Below are positions 7,446 through 15,944 of a stretch of DNA of 64,000 bases, piece after piece (positions within the stretch are counted from its first letter, which is position 1; every line of letters begins with the position of its first letter). Both the position numbers and the translations under genes were made by a program. The DNA comes from Aquimarina algiphila (GTDB lineage: Bacteria > Bacteroidota > Bacteroidia > Flavobacteriales > Flavobacteriaceae). The notes beneath the pieces were generated by a model. It worked only from the letters and a program-made list of their open reading frames with translations, did not search any database and was not told the origin of the DNA. The stretch spans positions 62,001-126,000 of the forward strand of contig NZ_VLNR01000003.1 in the NCBI RefSeq assembly GCF_007489275.1. The letters run 5' to 3'.

Positions 7446-9146
7446 ATGAGAGTTATTAGTTTATTTGTAATAATAGGATGCTTTATATCTACATTGTATT
7501 CTATGCAAGAACAGAAAGAAATCTATAATAGTTCTTCTGATTCACTAAAAGAGAAGACACTTCAAGAACTCAATACTCTTTTTTGGAATAGTAAAAATCA
7601 GGATTCAATAATCAAGCATGAGTTAGCGAATTTTTACATAGTAAAGGCTAAAAAGAATAAGGATAGAGAAAAGATTGCTGATGGATATCAAATGTTTCTT
7701 TCTATTTATGAAAAACAACCAGAGATATCATTACGGTATATAGATTCTATTATAAATGTAACAAAAGACTTAGAAAATAATCATTACCCATCCACGGGGT
7801 ATATGATGAAAGGAAATTTATTAAGTGGAGTTGAAAGATATGATGAATCTTTAGAGGCATATTTAATAGCTAAAAAGTATGCGGAAATTAATGATAACAG
7901 TTGGCAATTGATGGGGTTGAAACATAACATTGCCTTATTAAAGACTATTCTGGGGAAAGAGGAGGAAGCATTATTAGTGTTTAAGGAGAATTATAATCAT
8001 TTCAAAAAACAAGATGAAGTAGAAAAGCCTAGTCAGATCTATATTGCTACATTGTATGGGTTGTCAAAAAGTTACAATCGTCTTAAAAAATATGATTCGG
8101 CATATTTTTATTTGCAAAAAGGTATAAAATCTAGTTTATCTAGCAATCGTAAGTTCTATTATTCAGATTTGTTGTTTGCATTTGGGATAAATAGTTACTA
8201 CAGGAATGAATACAACCCCGCGATTGATAGTTTACAAAAAGCGCTAAATTTATTTGAAGACGATATTAATAAATCACAGGTAAGAATTAGTTATTTATAT
8301 TTAGGAAAGATCTATTTAAAGATAAAAGAAGAGCCCCGGGCACTAAGTTATTTACAAAAAGTTGATGCTGTAACCAATGATTCGAATTATAGATTAGAGA
8401 TAAGAGACGCTTTTACTTTATTAATTGATCATTATAAAAAAAGTAATGATCAAAACAACCAATTAAAAGTAATGGAAAAATTGGTACGATATGATAGTAT
8501 TTCTGCTATAAAACAGAGTCGTTTAAATAACTCAATTGTTAAAAAATATGATACTCCACAATTGATAAAGGATAAAGATCAATTGATAAGAGAAATTGTT
8601 AATAATAATAAGCGTTCAACTTATAGGTTGATAGTCTTAAGTGCTTTTGTAATGGTTGGGATAAGTTTTTTATTCAGATATTTTTATAAGAAAAGGAAAA
8701 GTGCTTACAAAACTTTGTTGAACAAGGAATTGAAAAGAGTTGAAGTTTTAGAGAAAAAGAATTCCAAATCTGTAAAGACAAGTTTAGACCTTTCTGTAGA
8801 GTTAAAACAAGAGATACTTAAGAAGTTAAGTGATTTTGAAAGTGATCTTGGGTATTTGAAAAATGATCTTACTCTAGCTAAGGTTTCAAAAAGTTTAAAA
8901 ACGAATTCTACTTATTTGTCTAATGTTATTAATATGGAAAAACAAAAGAATTTTGCAACTTACATTAATGATTTGCGAATTGCATATTGTATTTTAAAGA
9001 TAGAAGAGAATAAAATGTTTAGACAATATTCAATTAAGTCAATGGCAAAAGAAGTAGGGTTTAATAACATTCAATCATTTGCAAAGGCCTTTTCTAAAAA
9101 TAAAGGGTGTAACCCTGCAGAATATGTTAAAAGGTATAGGGATTAG
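7446..9146 (+). CDS. Membrane-anchored TPR protein with C-terminal AraC-type HTH
   Basis: I start at ATG 7446, where MRVISLFVIIGCFIS gives a signal or anchor sequence; a TTG 21 bases upstream would add seven non-typical residues. Residues about 30-370 are helical tetratricopeptide repeats (for example YLYLGKIYLKIKEEPRALSYLQK). A membrane helix follows near 393-412 (YRLIVLSAFVMVGISFLF), then a basic linker and a C-terminal AraC helix-turn-helix of about 100 residues with VGFNNIQSFAKAFSKNKGCNPAEYV. The layout implies that the TPR domain senses something in the periplasm and the HTH binds DNA in the cytoplasm. Flanking by GG-leader peptides suggests that it responds to or controls them. Domain calls are firm; the circuit is inferred. 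Confidence 0.87.
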   Translation: MRVISLFVIIGCFISTLYSMQEQKEIYNSSSDSLKEKTLQELNTLFWNSKNQDSIIKHELANFYIVKAKKNKDREKIADGYQMFLSIYEKQPEISLRYIDSIINVTKDLENNHYPSTGYMMKGNLLSGVERYDESLEAYLIAKKYAEINDNSWQLMGLKHNIALLKTILGKEEEALLVFKENYNHFKKQDEVEKPSQIYIATLYGLSKSYNRLKKYDSAYFYLQKGIKSSLSSNRKFYYSDLLFAFGINSYYRNEYNPAIDSLQKALNLFEDDINKSQVRISYLYLGKIYLKIKEEPRALSYLQKVDAVTNDSNYRLEIRDAFTLLIDHYKKSNDQNNQLKVMEKLVRYDSISAIKQSRLNNSIVKKYDTPQLIKDKDQLIREIVNNNKRSTYRLIVLSAFVMVGISFLFRYFYKKRKSAYKTLLNKELKRVEVLEKKNSKSVKTSLDLSVELKQEILKKLSDFESDLGYLKNDLTLAKVSKSLKTNSTYLSNVINMEKQKNFATYINDLRIAYCILKIEENKMFRQYSIKSMAKEVGFNNIQSFAKAFSKNKGCNPAEYVKRYRD

Positions 9147-9178
9147 TTTGCTGTATATAGTTTTATATAAAAAAAACA

Positions 9179-9202
9179 GGTTAAAATTTATAAATTTTAA
9201 CC
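9179..9202. promoter_or_regulatory. 24-bp perfect palindrome before peptide D
   Basis: GGTTAAAATTTATAAATTTTAACC is fully self-complementary with no loop, which fits a protein-binding site better than a hairpin. Its core ATTTATAAATTTTA-ACC matches the direct repeats at 7274-7314 apart from one inserted base. It lies 70 bases upstream of the peptide D start and 30 bases after the regulator stop. Confidence 0.6.
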
Positions 9203-9271
9203 GCTAAATAATTTTGAATCTATGTTGATCAATATTTCTTTTTTATTTTTAACTACTAATTAAAAGATGTT

Positions 9272-9460
9272 ATGGAAAAAAGAAAAATCGGATTAAAAAA
9301 AATTAACATTACAAAATTGGGTATCTCAATGCAATATGTAAATGGGGGTAATGATTTAGAAAGAGCTTCAAGACTTGGTAATGATTGTAGTGGAGGAGGT
9401 TGTGTTTCTGATATTAAGCCTTGTGTTGGGACTGCTTTTAAAAGAATTGATGATTATTAA
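9272..9460 (+). CDS. Short double-glycine-leader peptide D (62 aa)
   Basis: This 62-residue peptide starts at an ATG after an AT-rich leader region. The first 26 residues are basic (MEKRKIGLKKINITKLGI) and end QYVNGG; the 36-residue tail carries three cysteines in the order NDCSGGGCVSD and KPCVG, then ends KRIDDY. The pattern resembles the natural-product precursor families of Bacteroidota (GG leader with a Cys/Gly-rich core). It lies downstream of the TPR/AraC gene on the same strand, with the 24-base palindrome between. No maturation gene adjoins it, so any modification or export would use proteins encoded elsewhere. Confidence 0.68.
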   Translation: MEKRKIGLKKINITKLGISMQYVNGGNDLERASRLGNDCSGGGCVSDIKPCVGTAFKRIDDY

Positions 9461-9495
9461 TATTACATGATTTAGACTACCTAGAATGAACAACA

Positions 9496-9530
9496 AAAAG
9501 CCCAAATCAAGATTAGTGATTTGGGCTTTT
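9496..9530. terminator. Strong bidirectional terminator
   Basis: AAAAGCCCAAATCA and TGATTTGGGCTTTT form a perfect 14-pair stem with a short loop and T runs in both directions. It ends both the plus-strand peptide D transcript and the minus-strand acyl-CoA dehydrogenase transcript. Confidence 0.9.
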
Positions 9531-9551
9531 AGATTAGAGAATTTTAACTAA

Positions 9552-10694
9552 TTAATCTCTAAGAATGCTTCGTGATATTACGATCTTTTGGATTTCGCTG
9601 GTTCCTTCATAGATCTGAGTGATTTTAGCATCTCTCATTAATCGCTCTACATGATACTCTTTAACAAAACCATTACCTCCATGTACTTGTACTGCTTCTA
9701 TACTAACATCCATTGCAGCTTGAGATGCAACAAGTTTTGCCATAGCTCCTGATAAGTCATAATTTTCGTGATTATCTTTGTCCATCGCTGCTTTATATAC
9801 TAGCATACGAGCTGCTTCAATCTGTACATGCATGTCTGCAAGTTTGAAAGCGATTGCTTGATGATTCATAATTTCAGTACCAAAAGCTTTACGAACCTTA
9901 GCATATTCTTTTGCTAATTCATACGCTCCTGCTGCAATTCCTAGTGCTTGAGCTGCAATTCCTATACGCCCTCCAGCTAAAGTCTTCATTGCAAATTTAA
10001 AACCAAAACCATCTTCTCCAATACGATTTTCTTTAGGAACTTTTACATCATTAAAAATTAGAGAGTGAGTGTCACTACCACGTATCCCTAACTTATCTTC
10101 TTTGGGGCCAATTTCAAATCCTTCCCATCCTTTTTCAACGATAAATGCATTAATACCTTTATGTTTTTTTTCTTTATCCGTTTGCGCAATGACCAAATAG
10201 TAATCTGCAGATCCTCCATTAGTGATCCAGTTCTTGGTTCCGTTAAGAATATAATGATCTCCTTTGTCTACAGCTGTTGTTTTTTGAGATGTTGCATCAC
10301 TACCAGCTTCGGGTTCAGATAAACAGAAAGCTCCAATAGATTCTCCTGTGGTAAGTTTTGTTAGATATTTTTCTTTTTGTTCTGGAGTGCCATAGGTGTC
10401 AAGTCCCCAGCATACTAAAGAATTATTTACAGATACAATAACAGAACAAGATGCATCTATCTTGGATAACTCTTCCATAACCAAAACATAAGAGATGGTA
10501 TCCATTCCTCCTCCTCCATATTCTGGAGAAGCCATCATGCCTAAAAACCCAAGTTCCCCCATTCTTTTTACTTGTTGAGTAGGAAATTCTTGTTTGTTAT
10601 CACGCTCAATTACTCCTGGTAATAATTCAGTTTTGGCAAAATCACGAGCTGCATCTCGTATCATTAACTGTTCTTCGGATAATTTAAAGTCCAT
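9552..10694 (-). CDS. Acyl-CoA dehydrogenase
   Basis: I start at ATG 10694 (MDFKLSEEQLMIRDAARDF), which is where the family begins; the frame is open 11 residues further upstream but that part is unlike the family. The 380-residue flavoprotein shows the signature CLSEPEAGSDA near residue 130, the GGRIGIAAQALGIA helix, and the YEGTSEIQK motif containing the catalytic glutamate near the C-terminus. It oxidises short-chain or branched acyl-CoA to the enoyl-CoA in fatty-acid or branched-chain amino-acid breakdown. It stands alone and ends in the terminator at 9496-9530. A palindrome-like motif (10712-10725) sits just upstream of its start. Confidence 0.95.
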   Translation of the reverse strand: MDFKLSEEQLMIRDAARDFAKTELLPGVIERDNKQEFPTQQVKRMGELGFLGMMASPEYGGGGMDTISYVLVMEELSKIDASCSVIVSVNNSLVCWGLDTYGTPEQKEKYLTKLTTGESIGAFCLSEPEAGSDATSQKTTAVDKGDHYILNGTKNWITNGGSADYYLVIAQTDKEKKHKGINAFIVEKGWEGFEIGPKEDKLGIRGSDTHSLIFNDVKVPKENRIGEDGFGFKFAMKTLAGGRIGIAAQALGIAAGAYELAKEYAKVRKAFGTEIMNHQAIAFKLADMHVQIEAARMLVYKAAMDKDNHENYDLSGAMAKLVASQAAMDVSIEAVQVHGGNGFVKEYHVERLMRDAKITQIYEGTSEIQKIVISRSILRD

Positions 10695-11151
10695 ATTTCT
10701 GTATAATTTACTGTGCGCGCATAACACGCAATTCTTACTTTTCGATGAAAATAAATCGAGATAACCTCGTAAATTTTATTAATCCCACAAATATAAGTGA
10801 TAATATGATAGTTTTGCTGTTTTTTTCGTTTTTTGATATAATGATTTTTATTAGTGTTGTTTAAGAAATTTTTTGAATATGCTTTACTAAATTCTATGAT
10901 AATATCTCAAGCGAAACATTCTGTTGTTTATTAGCATAATTTTATTTTTATTTATCCTTTTGACGTATTTAGTTTTTTATATTTGTGAAGTCTCATTTTG
11001 ACTGTAATTTCAATGTATTGTAATACCTTATAATATGACTCAACTCTAACCTCTGTAATGGAGGGATTATTTTATTAAAAAAAAGACAATTATAAAGGAT
11101 GTTGCTGCAAAAGCATACAGTTATGTATTCAATGGATTGAAATTTAAAAGA
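10695..11151. promoter_or_regulatory. Divergent intergenic region, about 460 bp
   Basis: It separates the minus-strand acyl-CoA dehydrogenase from the plus-strand amino-acid dehydrogenase. TATATTTG at 10978-10985 matches the Bacteroidota -7 box and a TTTG lies 15 bases before it, a little closer than usual, so this may be a plus-strand promoter. The last part also shows a short LacI-like coding remnant discussed in the findings. Nothing else is apparent. Confidence 0.4.
10712..10725 (-). promoter_or_regulatory. Possible operator TTATGCGCGCACAG before acyl-CoA dehydrogenase
   Basis: Read on the minus strand this is TTATGCGCGCACAG, 18 bases upstream of the chosen start. It closely resembles the palindrome TTATGCGTGCATAA before the ketoacyl synthase gene (48135-48148). 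Two acyl-metabolism genes sharing the site suggests a common fatty-acid regulator, which is inferred. Confidence 0.4.
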
Positions 11152-12378
11152 ATGAAAGAGTTATTAAAAATATACGAAAATAAAGAGCCTGAAATAATTT
11201 TTAATTGGAAAGATGCAGAAACCGAAGCAGAAGGTTGGACGGTTATAAATTCTTTACGAGGAGGAGCAGCTGGAGGAGGAACAAGAATGAGAAAGGGTTT
11301 AGATATGAATGAAGTACTTTCTTTGGCAAAAACAATGGAAGTTAAGTTTACAGTATCTGGACCTGCAATAGGTGGAGCCAAATCTGGTATTAATTTTGAC
11401 CCAGAAGATCCGCGTAAAAAAGGAGTGCTTAAACGATGGTACAAAGCAGTGTCCCCATTATTAAAAAGCTATTATGGAACTGGAGGAGATCTTAATGTTG
11501 ATGAGATTCATGAAGTGATACCTATTACAGAAGAATGTGGAGTTTGGCATCCTCAGGAAGGAGTTTTTAATGGTCATTTTCAACCCACTGAGGCTGACAA
11601 AATAAATAGAATTGGACAGCTACGACAAGGAGTGATTAAGGTATTAGAAAATACTATGTTTTCTCCTAATGTTTCCAGAAAATATACTGTTGCAGATATG
11701 ATTACTGGATATGGAGTTGCTGAAGCTGTTCGACACTATTACGATATTTATGGTGGAGAAGTAAAAGGGAAAAGAGCTGTAGTACAGGGATTTGGAAATG
11801 TAGGATCGGCAGCTGCTTATTATCTTTCAGAAATGGGAGCAAAGATTGTGGGAATAATCGATCATGCCGGAGGGTTAATAAATGAAAACGGTTTTTCTTT
11901 TGAAGAAATTAAACAACTGTATTTAAATAAAAAAGGAAATAAACTGTATAGCGAAAACCTTATTCCTTTTGAAGAATTAAATAAAAAAATATGGTCGCTC
12001 AAAACAGAAATTTTTACTCCATGTGCTGCGTCAAGGTTAATAACAGAAGATCAAATAAGTCAAATGATTAATTCGGGTCTTGAGGTGATTTCTTGTGGTG
12101 CCAATGTTCCTTTTGCTGATAAAGAAATATTTTTTGGACCAATCATGGAATATACGGATGAGAGAGTAAGTTTGATACCTGATTTTATCTCTAATTGTGG
12201 AATGGCAAGAGTTTTTGCATATTTTATGGAGCGCAAAGTACAAATGACAGATGAAGCTATTTTCATGGATACATCAGAAACCATAAAAAGAGCTATTCAA
12301 AGCACTTACAATAATAAACAAACACAAACTAATATAAGTAAAACAGCATTTGAGATTGCTCTCAAACAGCTGATATAG
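11152..12378 (+). CDS. Glu/Leu/Phe/Val-type amino-acid dehydrogenase
   Basis: The first ATG is at 11152 (MKELLKIYENKEPE), giving 408 residues; the frame is open upstream from a TTG at 11137 and beyond without an ATG. The protein has the substrate block RGGAAGGGTRMRKGL, the catalytic-lysine region GPAIGGAKSGINFDP, GTGGDLNVDE, and the nucleotide-binding VVQGFGNVGSAAAYYL. It reversibly deaminates an amino acid with NAD(P). The lineage branch is closer to leucine/glutamate dehydrogenases than to the large hexameric GdhA, and specificity cannot be read. NhaB follows 27 bases downstream. Confidence 0.9.
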   Translation: MKELLKIYENKEPEIIFNWKDAETEAEGWTVINSLRGGAAGGGTRMRKGLDMNEVLSLAKTMEVKFTVSGPAIGGAKSGINFDPEDPRKKGVLKRWYKAVSPLLKSYYGTGGDLNVDEIHEVIPITEECGVWHPQEGVFNGHFQPTEADKINRIGQLRQGVIKVLENTMFSPNVSRKYTVADMITGYGVAEAVRHYYDIYGGEVKGKRAVVQGFGNVGSAAAYYLSEMGAKIVGIIDHAGGLINENGFSFEEIKQLYLNKKGNKLYSENLIPFEELNKKIWSLKTEIFTPCAASRLITEDQISQMINSGLEVISCGANVPFADKEIFFGPIMEYTDERVSLIPDFISNCGMARVFAYFMERKVQMTDEAIFMDTSETIKRAIQSTYNNKQTQTNISKTAFEIALKQLI

Positions 12379-12405
12379 TATTAATCGCATTAATCAAGTA
12401 CAACT

Positions 12406-13875
12406 ATGTTTAAGTATTTTTTAGGTAATAGTCCGAAATGGTATAAAACTCTAATGATCGGATTTTTAATTTTTAATGTATTTTCTTATTTCATTTTGGG
12501 GCCAACCGTGACAGCTTGGCTATTTATTGGAGAATTTATTTTTACTCTAGCGATGGCACTTAAATGTTATCCATTGCAATCAGGAGGGTTACTGGCTATA
12601 GAAATTCTAGCATTAAATCTAACAACACCAAAAAACGCTTATCATGAGGTAGATCAAAATCTAGAAGTTGTGTTACTGTTGGTGTTTATGGTAGCGGGAA
12701 TCTATTTTATGAAACCCTTGTTAATGTATATTTTTAGTAAAGTATTTACTAAAATAAAATCTAAAATGATACTTTCTTTACTGTTTGTGTTTTTAGCAGC
12801 AGTACTTTCTGCATTTTTGGATGCTCTAACGGTTACTGCTGTTTTGATAAGTGTAGCAGTAGGATTTTATGGAGTATATCATAAGATTCATTCTGGGTCT
12901 GGAGACTATGATGAGAGTGGAGTTTTAGATAAAAAAGAATTAAGTGGTGAAACTCTTGAGCAATTTAGAAGTTTTCTAAGAAGTTTGGTAATGCATGGTG
13001 TTGTAGGTACTGCGCTAGGAGGAGTATGTACATTGGTTGGTGAGCCTCAAAATTTATTAATTGGAGAGCGAATGGGATGGGATTTTATAGAATTTTTCCT
13101 TAAAATGGCACCAATTTCATTACCTGTTTTAGGAGCAGGGCTTATTACAACGGTTATTCTGGAGACTACAGGGTCCTTTGGTTTTGGTGCAAAATTACCA
13201 GAGGTTGCTAGAAATATTATTGAGAATTATACAGAAAAGGAAGATGCTAACAGATCTGATAAATCCAAATACGGACTAATAGTACAGGCTGTATCAGCTC
13301 TGCTTTTGATTGTTGGTCTGGCATTACATTTGGCTCCGGTAGGGTTTATTGGATTAGCATTAATTATTGTGCAGACGGCATTTATGGGGATTACAGAAGA
13401 GCACCATTTAGGAAAAGCATTCGAAGAAGCACTTCCATTTACAGGTTTGATTGTAGTTTTCTTTGTCATTGTTGCAATGATTCATGATCAGCATCTCTTT
13501 AAACCGATTATTGATTGGGCATTATCTCTAGATCCAGGACAGCAGCCTTCCATGTTTTATGTGGCTAATGGAGTATTATCTATGATAAGTGATAATGTTT
13601 TTGTGGCTACAGTATATATAGGAGAAGTTAAGCAGGCTTTTGATAACGGAGCAATATCTAGGGAGCAGTTTGAAAAATTAGCAATTGCAATAAATACAGG
13701 AACAAATTTACCAAGTGTTGCAACACCTAATGGGCAAGCGGCGTTCTTATTTTTACTAACTTCCTCTTTAGCTCCATTGATTGGATTGTCCTATATGAAA
13801 ATGGTAAAAATGGCCTTTCCATATACAATAGTACTAGGAGGTATTGGTTTATTGGGAATAATATATATATTGTAA
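12406..13875 (+). CDS. nhaB: Sodium/proton antiporter NhaB
   Basis: A 489-residue, many-helix membrane protein that follows E. coli NhaB nearly from end to end as I recall it: [16 protein letters not shown] is replaced by [16 protein letters not shown], then [27 protein letters not shown]-like [18 protein letters not shown], and [20 protein letters not shown] near the C-terminus. It expels sodium in exchange for protons at the inner membrane, fitting a marine habitat. It lies 27 bases after the dehydrogenase and before the ExbB-ExbD-TonB genes. Confidence 0.95.
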   Translation: MFKYFLGNSPKWYKTLMIGFLIFNVFSYFILGPTVTAWLFIGEFIFTLAMALKCYPLQSGGLLAIEILALNLTTPKNAYHEVDQNLEVVLLLVFMVAGIYFMKPLLMYIFSKVFTKIKSKMILSLLFVFLAAVLSAFLDALTVTAVLISVAVGFYGVYHKIHSGSGDYDESGVLDKKELSGETLEQFRSFLRSLVMHGVVGTALGGVCTLVGEPQNLLIGERMGWDFIEFFLKMAPISLPVLGAGLITTVILETTGSFGFGAKLPEVARNIIENYTEKEDANRSDKSKYGLIVQAVSALLLIVGLALHLAPVGFIGLALIIVQTAFMGITEEHHLGKAFEEALPFTGLIVVFFVIVAMIHDQHLFKPIIDWALSLDPGQQPSMFYVANGVLSMISDNVFVATVYIGEVKQAFDNGAISREQFEKLAIAINTGTNLPSVATPNGQAAFLFLLTSSLAPLIGLSYMKMVKMAFPYTIVLGGIGLLGIIYIL

Positions 13876-13908
13876 AGAGAAAAAACATACTTAACCTACA
13901 GAAATAAC

Positions 13909-13922
13909 GTTAGTATACTAAC
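13909..13922. promoter_or_regulatory. 14-bp palindrome before exbB
   Basis: GTTAGTATACTAAC is perfectly self-complementary and ends 20 bases before the exbB start. It could be an operator for the TonB-energising genes. No repressor is encoded beside it, so the regulator is unknown. Confidence 0.4.
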
Positions 13923-13942
13923 ACTAAATTAACAAAATCAAA

Positions 13943-14644
13943 ATGACGTATTTATCTATGCTTGGTGTTTTAGCCCAAAACACCCCAGAAAATAACCCAG
14001 AATTAGAAGAAACTTCATTATCTATTATGGACCTTTTGTTTAGCGGAGGTACCGGTGCTGTAGTTATCATCTCTATTCTTTTTGTATTGCTCTTTGTAGC
14101 TGTATATATCTATTTTGAAAGACTCTTTGCAATTAAAGCAGCTTCAAAATATGACGAAGGTTTTATGAGTAAAATTAGAGATAGTGTAGTTAGTGGTAAA
14201 ATTGAAGCAGCAAAAATTTTATGTGCTCAAACCAATAATCCCGTAGCAAGATTAACCGAAAAAGGAATTTCTAGAATAGGTCACTCTTTAGAGGATATAA
14301 ATAAAGCTATTGAAAATGCAGGTAGACTAGAGGTATATAAACTGGAAAAAAATGTAAGTATTTTAGCAACGGTTGCAGGAGCAGCTCCCATGATTGGATT
14401 TTTAGGAACAGTAATTGGTATGATTTTGGCATTCCATAATTTGGCTTCTAGTTCAGGAACTGCCGATATGGGGGTTCTGGCTGAAGGTATTTATACTGCG
14501 ATGACAACCACTGTAGGTGGATTAGTAGTAGGAATTGTAGCATATATTGGATACAATCATCTGGTAGTACGTACGGATAAAGTGATTCATAGTATGGAAG
14601 CTAACGCTGTAGATTTCTTGGACTTGTTAAACGAACCTGCATAG
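13943..14644 (+). CDS. exbB: MotA/TolQ/ExbB proton channel family protein
   Basis: A 233-residue inner-membrane protein with one N-terminal helix (VVIISILFVLLFVAVYIYF), a cytoplasmic helical region and two C-terminal helices around APMIGFLGTVIGMI and the TAMTTTVGGLVVGIVAY block. These are the ExbB/TolQ landmarks. With ExbD it uses the proton gradient to energise TonB and so outer-membrane receptors such as the one at the start of the window. exbD starts one base after its stop, tonB 4 bases after that, so the three form one unit. Confidence 0.93.
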   Translation: MTYLSMLGVLAQNTPENNPELEETSLSIMDLLFSGGTGAVVIISILFVLLFVAVYIYFERLFAIKAASKYDEGFMSKIRDSVVSGKIEAAKILCAQTNNPVARLTEKGISRIGHSLEDINKAIENAGRLEVYKLEKNVSILATVAGAAPMIGFLGTVIGMILAFHNLASSSGTADMGVLAEGIYTAMTTTVGGLVVGIVAYIGYNHLVVRTDKVIHSMEANAVDFLDLLNEPA

Positions 14645-14645
14645 T

Positions 14646-15038
14646 ATGAATTTAAGAGGAAGAAATAAGGTTAGTCCAGAATTTAGCATGTCTTCAATGA
14701 CAGATATTGTATTTCTGTTATTGGTATTCTTTTTATTGACATCACCTGCAATTACTCCAGAGGCTTTGGATTTAATATTACCGAAGGCAAAAGGAAAAAG
14801 TTCTAATGCGCAGAACATATCGGTTAGTATTACAAATAAACTACAATACTATATTGATGAAGAACGTATAAGTCAAAGTAGGTTAGAATCTGAATTATTA
14901 TCTAGATTACAAGGAAACAATGAGCCTACCATTATTTTAAGAGCCGAGGAAGGAGTTCCGATAGAGAAGGCGGTTGGTGTAATGGATATTGCGAATAGAA
15001 ATAAATATAAAGTAATACTTGCGGTAAGACCTGAATAA
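14646..15038 (+). CDS. exbD: Biopolymer transporter ExbD/TolR family protein
   Basis: A 130-residue protein with a short cytoplasmic start, one membrane helix containing the essential aspartate in MTDIVFLLLVFFLLTSP, and a periplasmic domain ending VILAVRPE. This is the standard ExbD/TolR plan. It is translationally coupled between exbB and tonB. The proton-relay aspartate is in the expected place. Confidence 0.93.
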   Translation: MNLRGRNKVSPEFSMSSMTDIVFLLLVFFLLTSPAITPEALDLILPKAKGKSSNAQNISVSITNKLQYYIDEERISQSRLESELLSRLQGNNEPTIILRAEEGVPIEKAVGVMDIANRNKYKVILAVRPE

Positions 15039-15042
15039 TAAT

Positions 15043-15936
15043 ATGATAAAGCTTGATACAAAACATAAAAGAAAATCCTTTATACTGACTATAATAGTTC
15101 ACATTGGGATTATATTTTTATTGTTTTATCTAAGTTTAAGTTATATAAATCCTGAGGAGGAAAGTGGTATTGCGGTGAATTTTGGAACTACAGAGACGGG
15201 ATCAGGTAATATTCAGCCTAATAAACCAATCAAATCTACGCCAAAACAAACCACACCAGAAACAACCTCATCTACTCCAGAACCACAAGAAGAAACACCC
15301 CAAATCGAAGATAAGGTGGTTACTCAAAATCTGGATGATGCTCCGGTAATTGAAAAAAAACCAAAAAAGAAGCCTAAAAAAAAGGTGGATGAACCTAAGA
15401 AAAAACCTAAGCCTTCTGATCAGAAACCTTCAAAGAATCAGACAGAAGAAAAACCTGTTAAGAAGGTAGAGGAAAAGAAACCAGATCCAAAACCAGATAA
15501 ATCTACTCTGGATATATTGAATAGTTTTTCTAATGGCCCCAAAAGTGATGGTAAAGCCAAAGGAGGGGAAGGTGATGATAGATCACCTGGAGATAAAGGT
15601 CGTCCAGATGGAGATCCTAATGCTAAGTCATACTATGGCACAGGTAAAGGACTGGATGGCGATGGGAATTATCGATTAGGAGGAAGGAAAGCACTTAACA
15701 AAGAAAAATTTGTTCAGGATTGTAATGAATCTGGTATTGTTGTAGTGAAAATAGAAGTTAATCAAAGTGGTAAGGTAATACGAGCTACTCCTGGGATGAA
15801 AGGAACAACGAATAGTGCTTCATGCTTAATGGAGCCGGCAAAGAGAGCTGCTTTGGCTACACGATTTAATAATGATTCTAAAGCTCCCGCAAAACAAGTA
15901 GGAACTATTATCTATCAGTTTAAACTTTCCGAATAA
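15043..15936 (+). CDS. tonB: Energy transducer TonB-like protein
   Basis: The 297-residue protein has an N-terminal anchor (ILTIIVHIGIIFLLFYLSLSY), a long Pro/Lys/Glu-rich stretch at about residues 60-155 (KKPKKKPKKKVDEPKKKPK), a glycine-rich linker and a C-terminal domain with VVVKIEVNQSGKVIRATPG and IIYQFKLSE. It spans the periplasm to pass energy from ExbBD to outer-membrane receptors. The C-terminal domain resembles the TonB/TolA-type fold of Bacteroidota. Gene order exbB-exbD-tonB-folC is common in flavobacteria. Confidence 0.88.
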   Translation: MIKLDTKHKRKSFILTIIVHIGIIFLLFYLSLSYINPEEESGIAVNFGTTETGSGNIQPNKPIKSTPKQTTPETTSSTPEPQEETPQIEDKVVTQNLDDAPVIEKKPKKKPKKKVDEPKKKPKPSDQKPSKNQTEEKPVKKVEEKKPDPKPDKSTLDILNSFSNGPKSDGKAKGGEGDDRSPGDKGRPDGDPNAKSYYGTGKGLDGDGNYRLGGRKALNKEKFVQDCNESGIVVVKIEVNQSGKVIRATPGMKGTTNSASCLMEPAKRAALATRFNNDSKAPAKQVGTIIYQFKLSE

Positions 15937-15944
15937 TATAGCAT

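Noticed and set aside
9179-9202. Palindrome as a rho-independent terminator for the TPR/AraC gene
   Set aside because: It has no loop and no T run on the plus strand; the A run before it would only favour termination on the minus strand, where no gene is present. A protein-binding site is more likely.
5640-9470. Calling the peptide island a lanthipeptide or sactipeptide cluster
   Set aside because: No LanB/LanC/LanM, radical-SAM, ABC-peptidase or immunity gene is visible in the window, so no RiPP class can be assigned.
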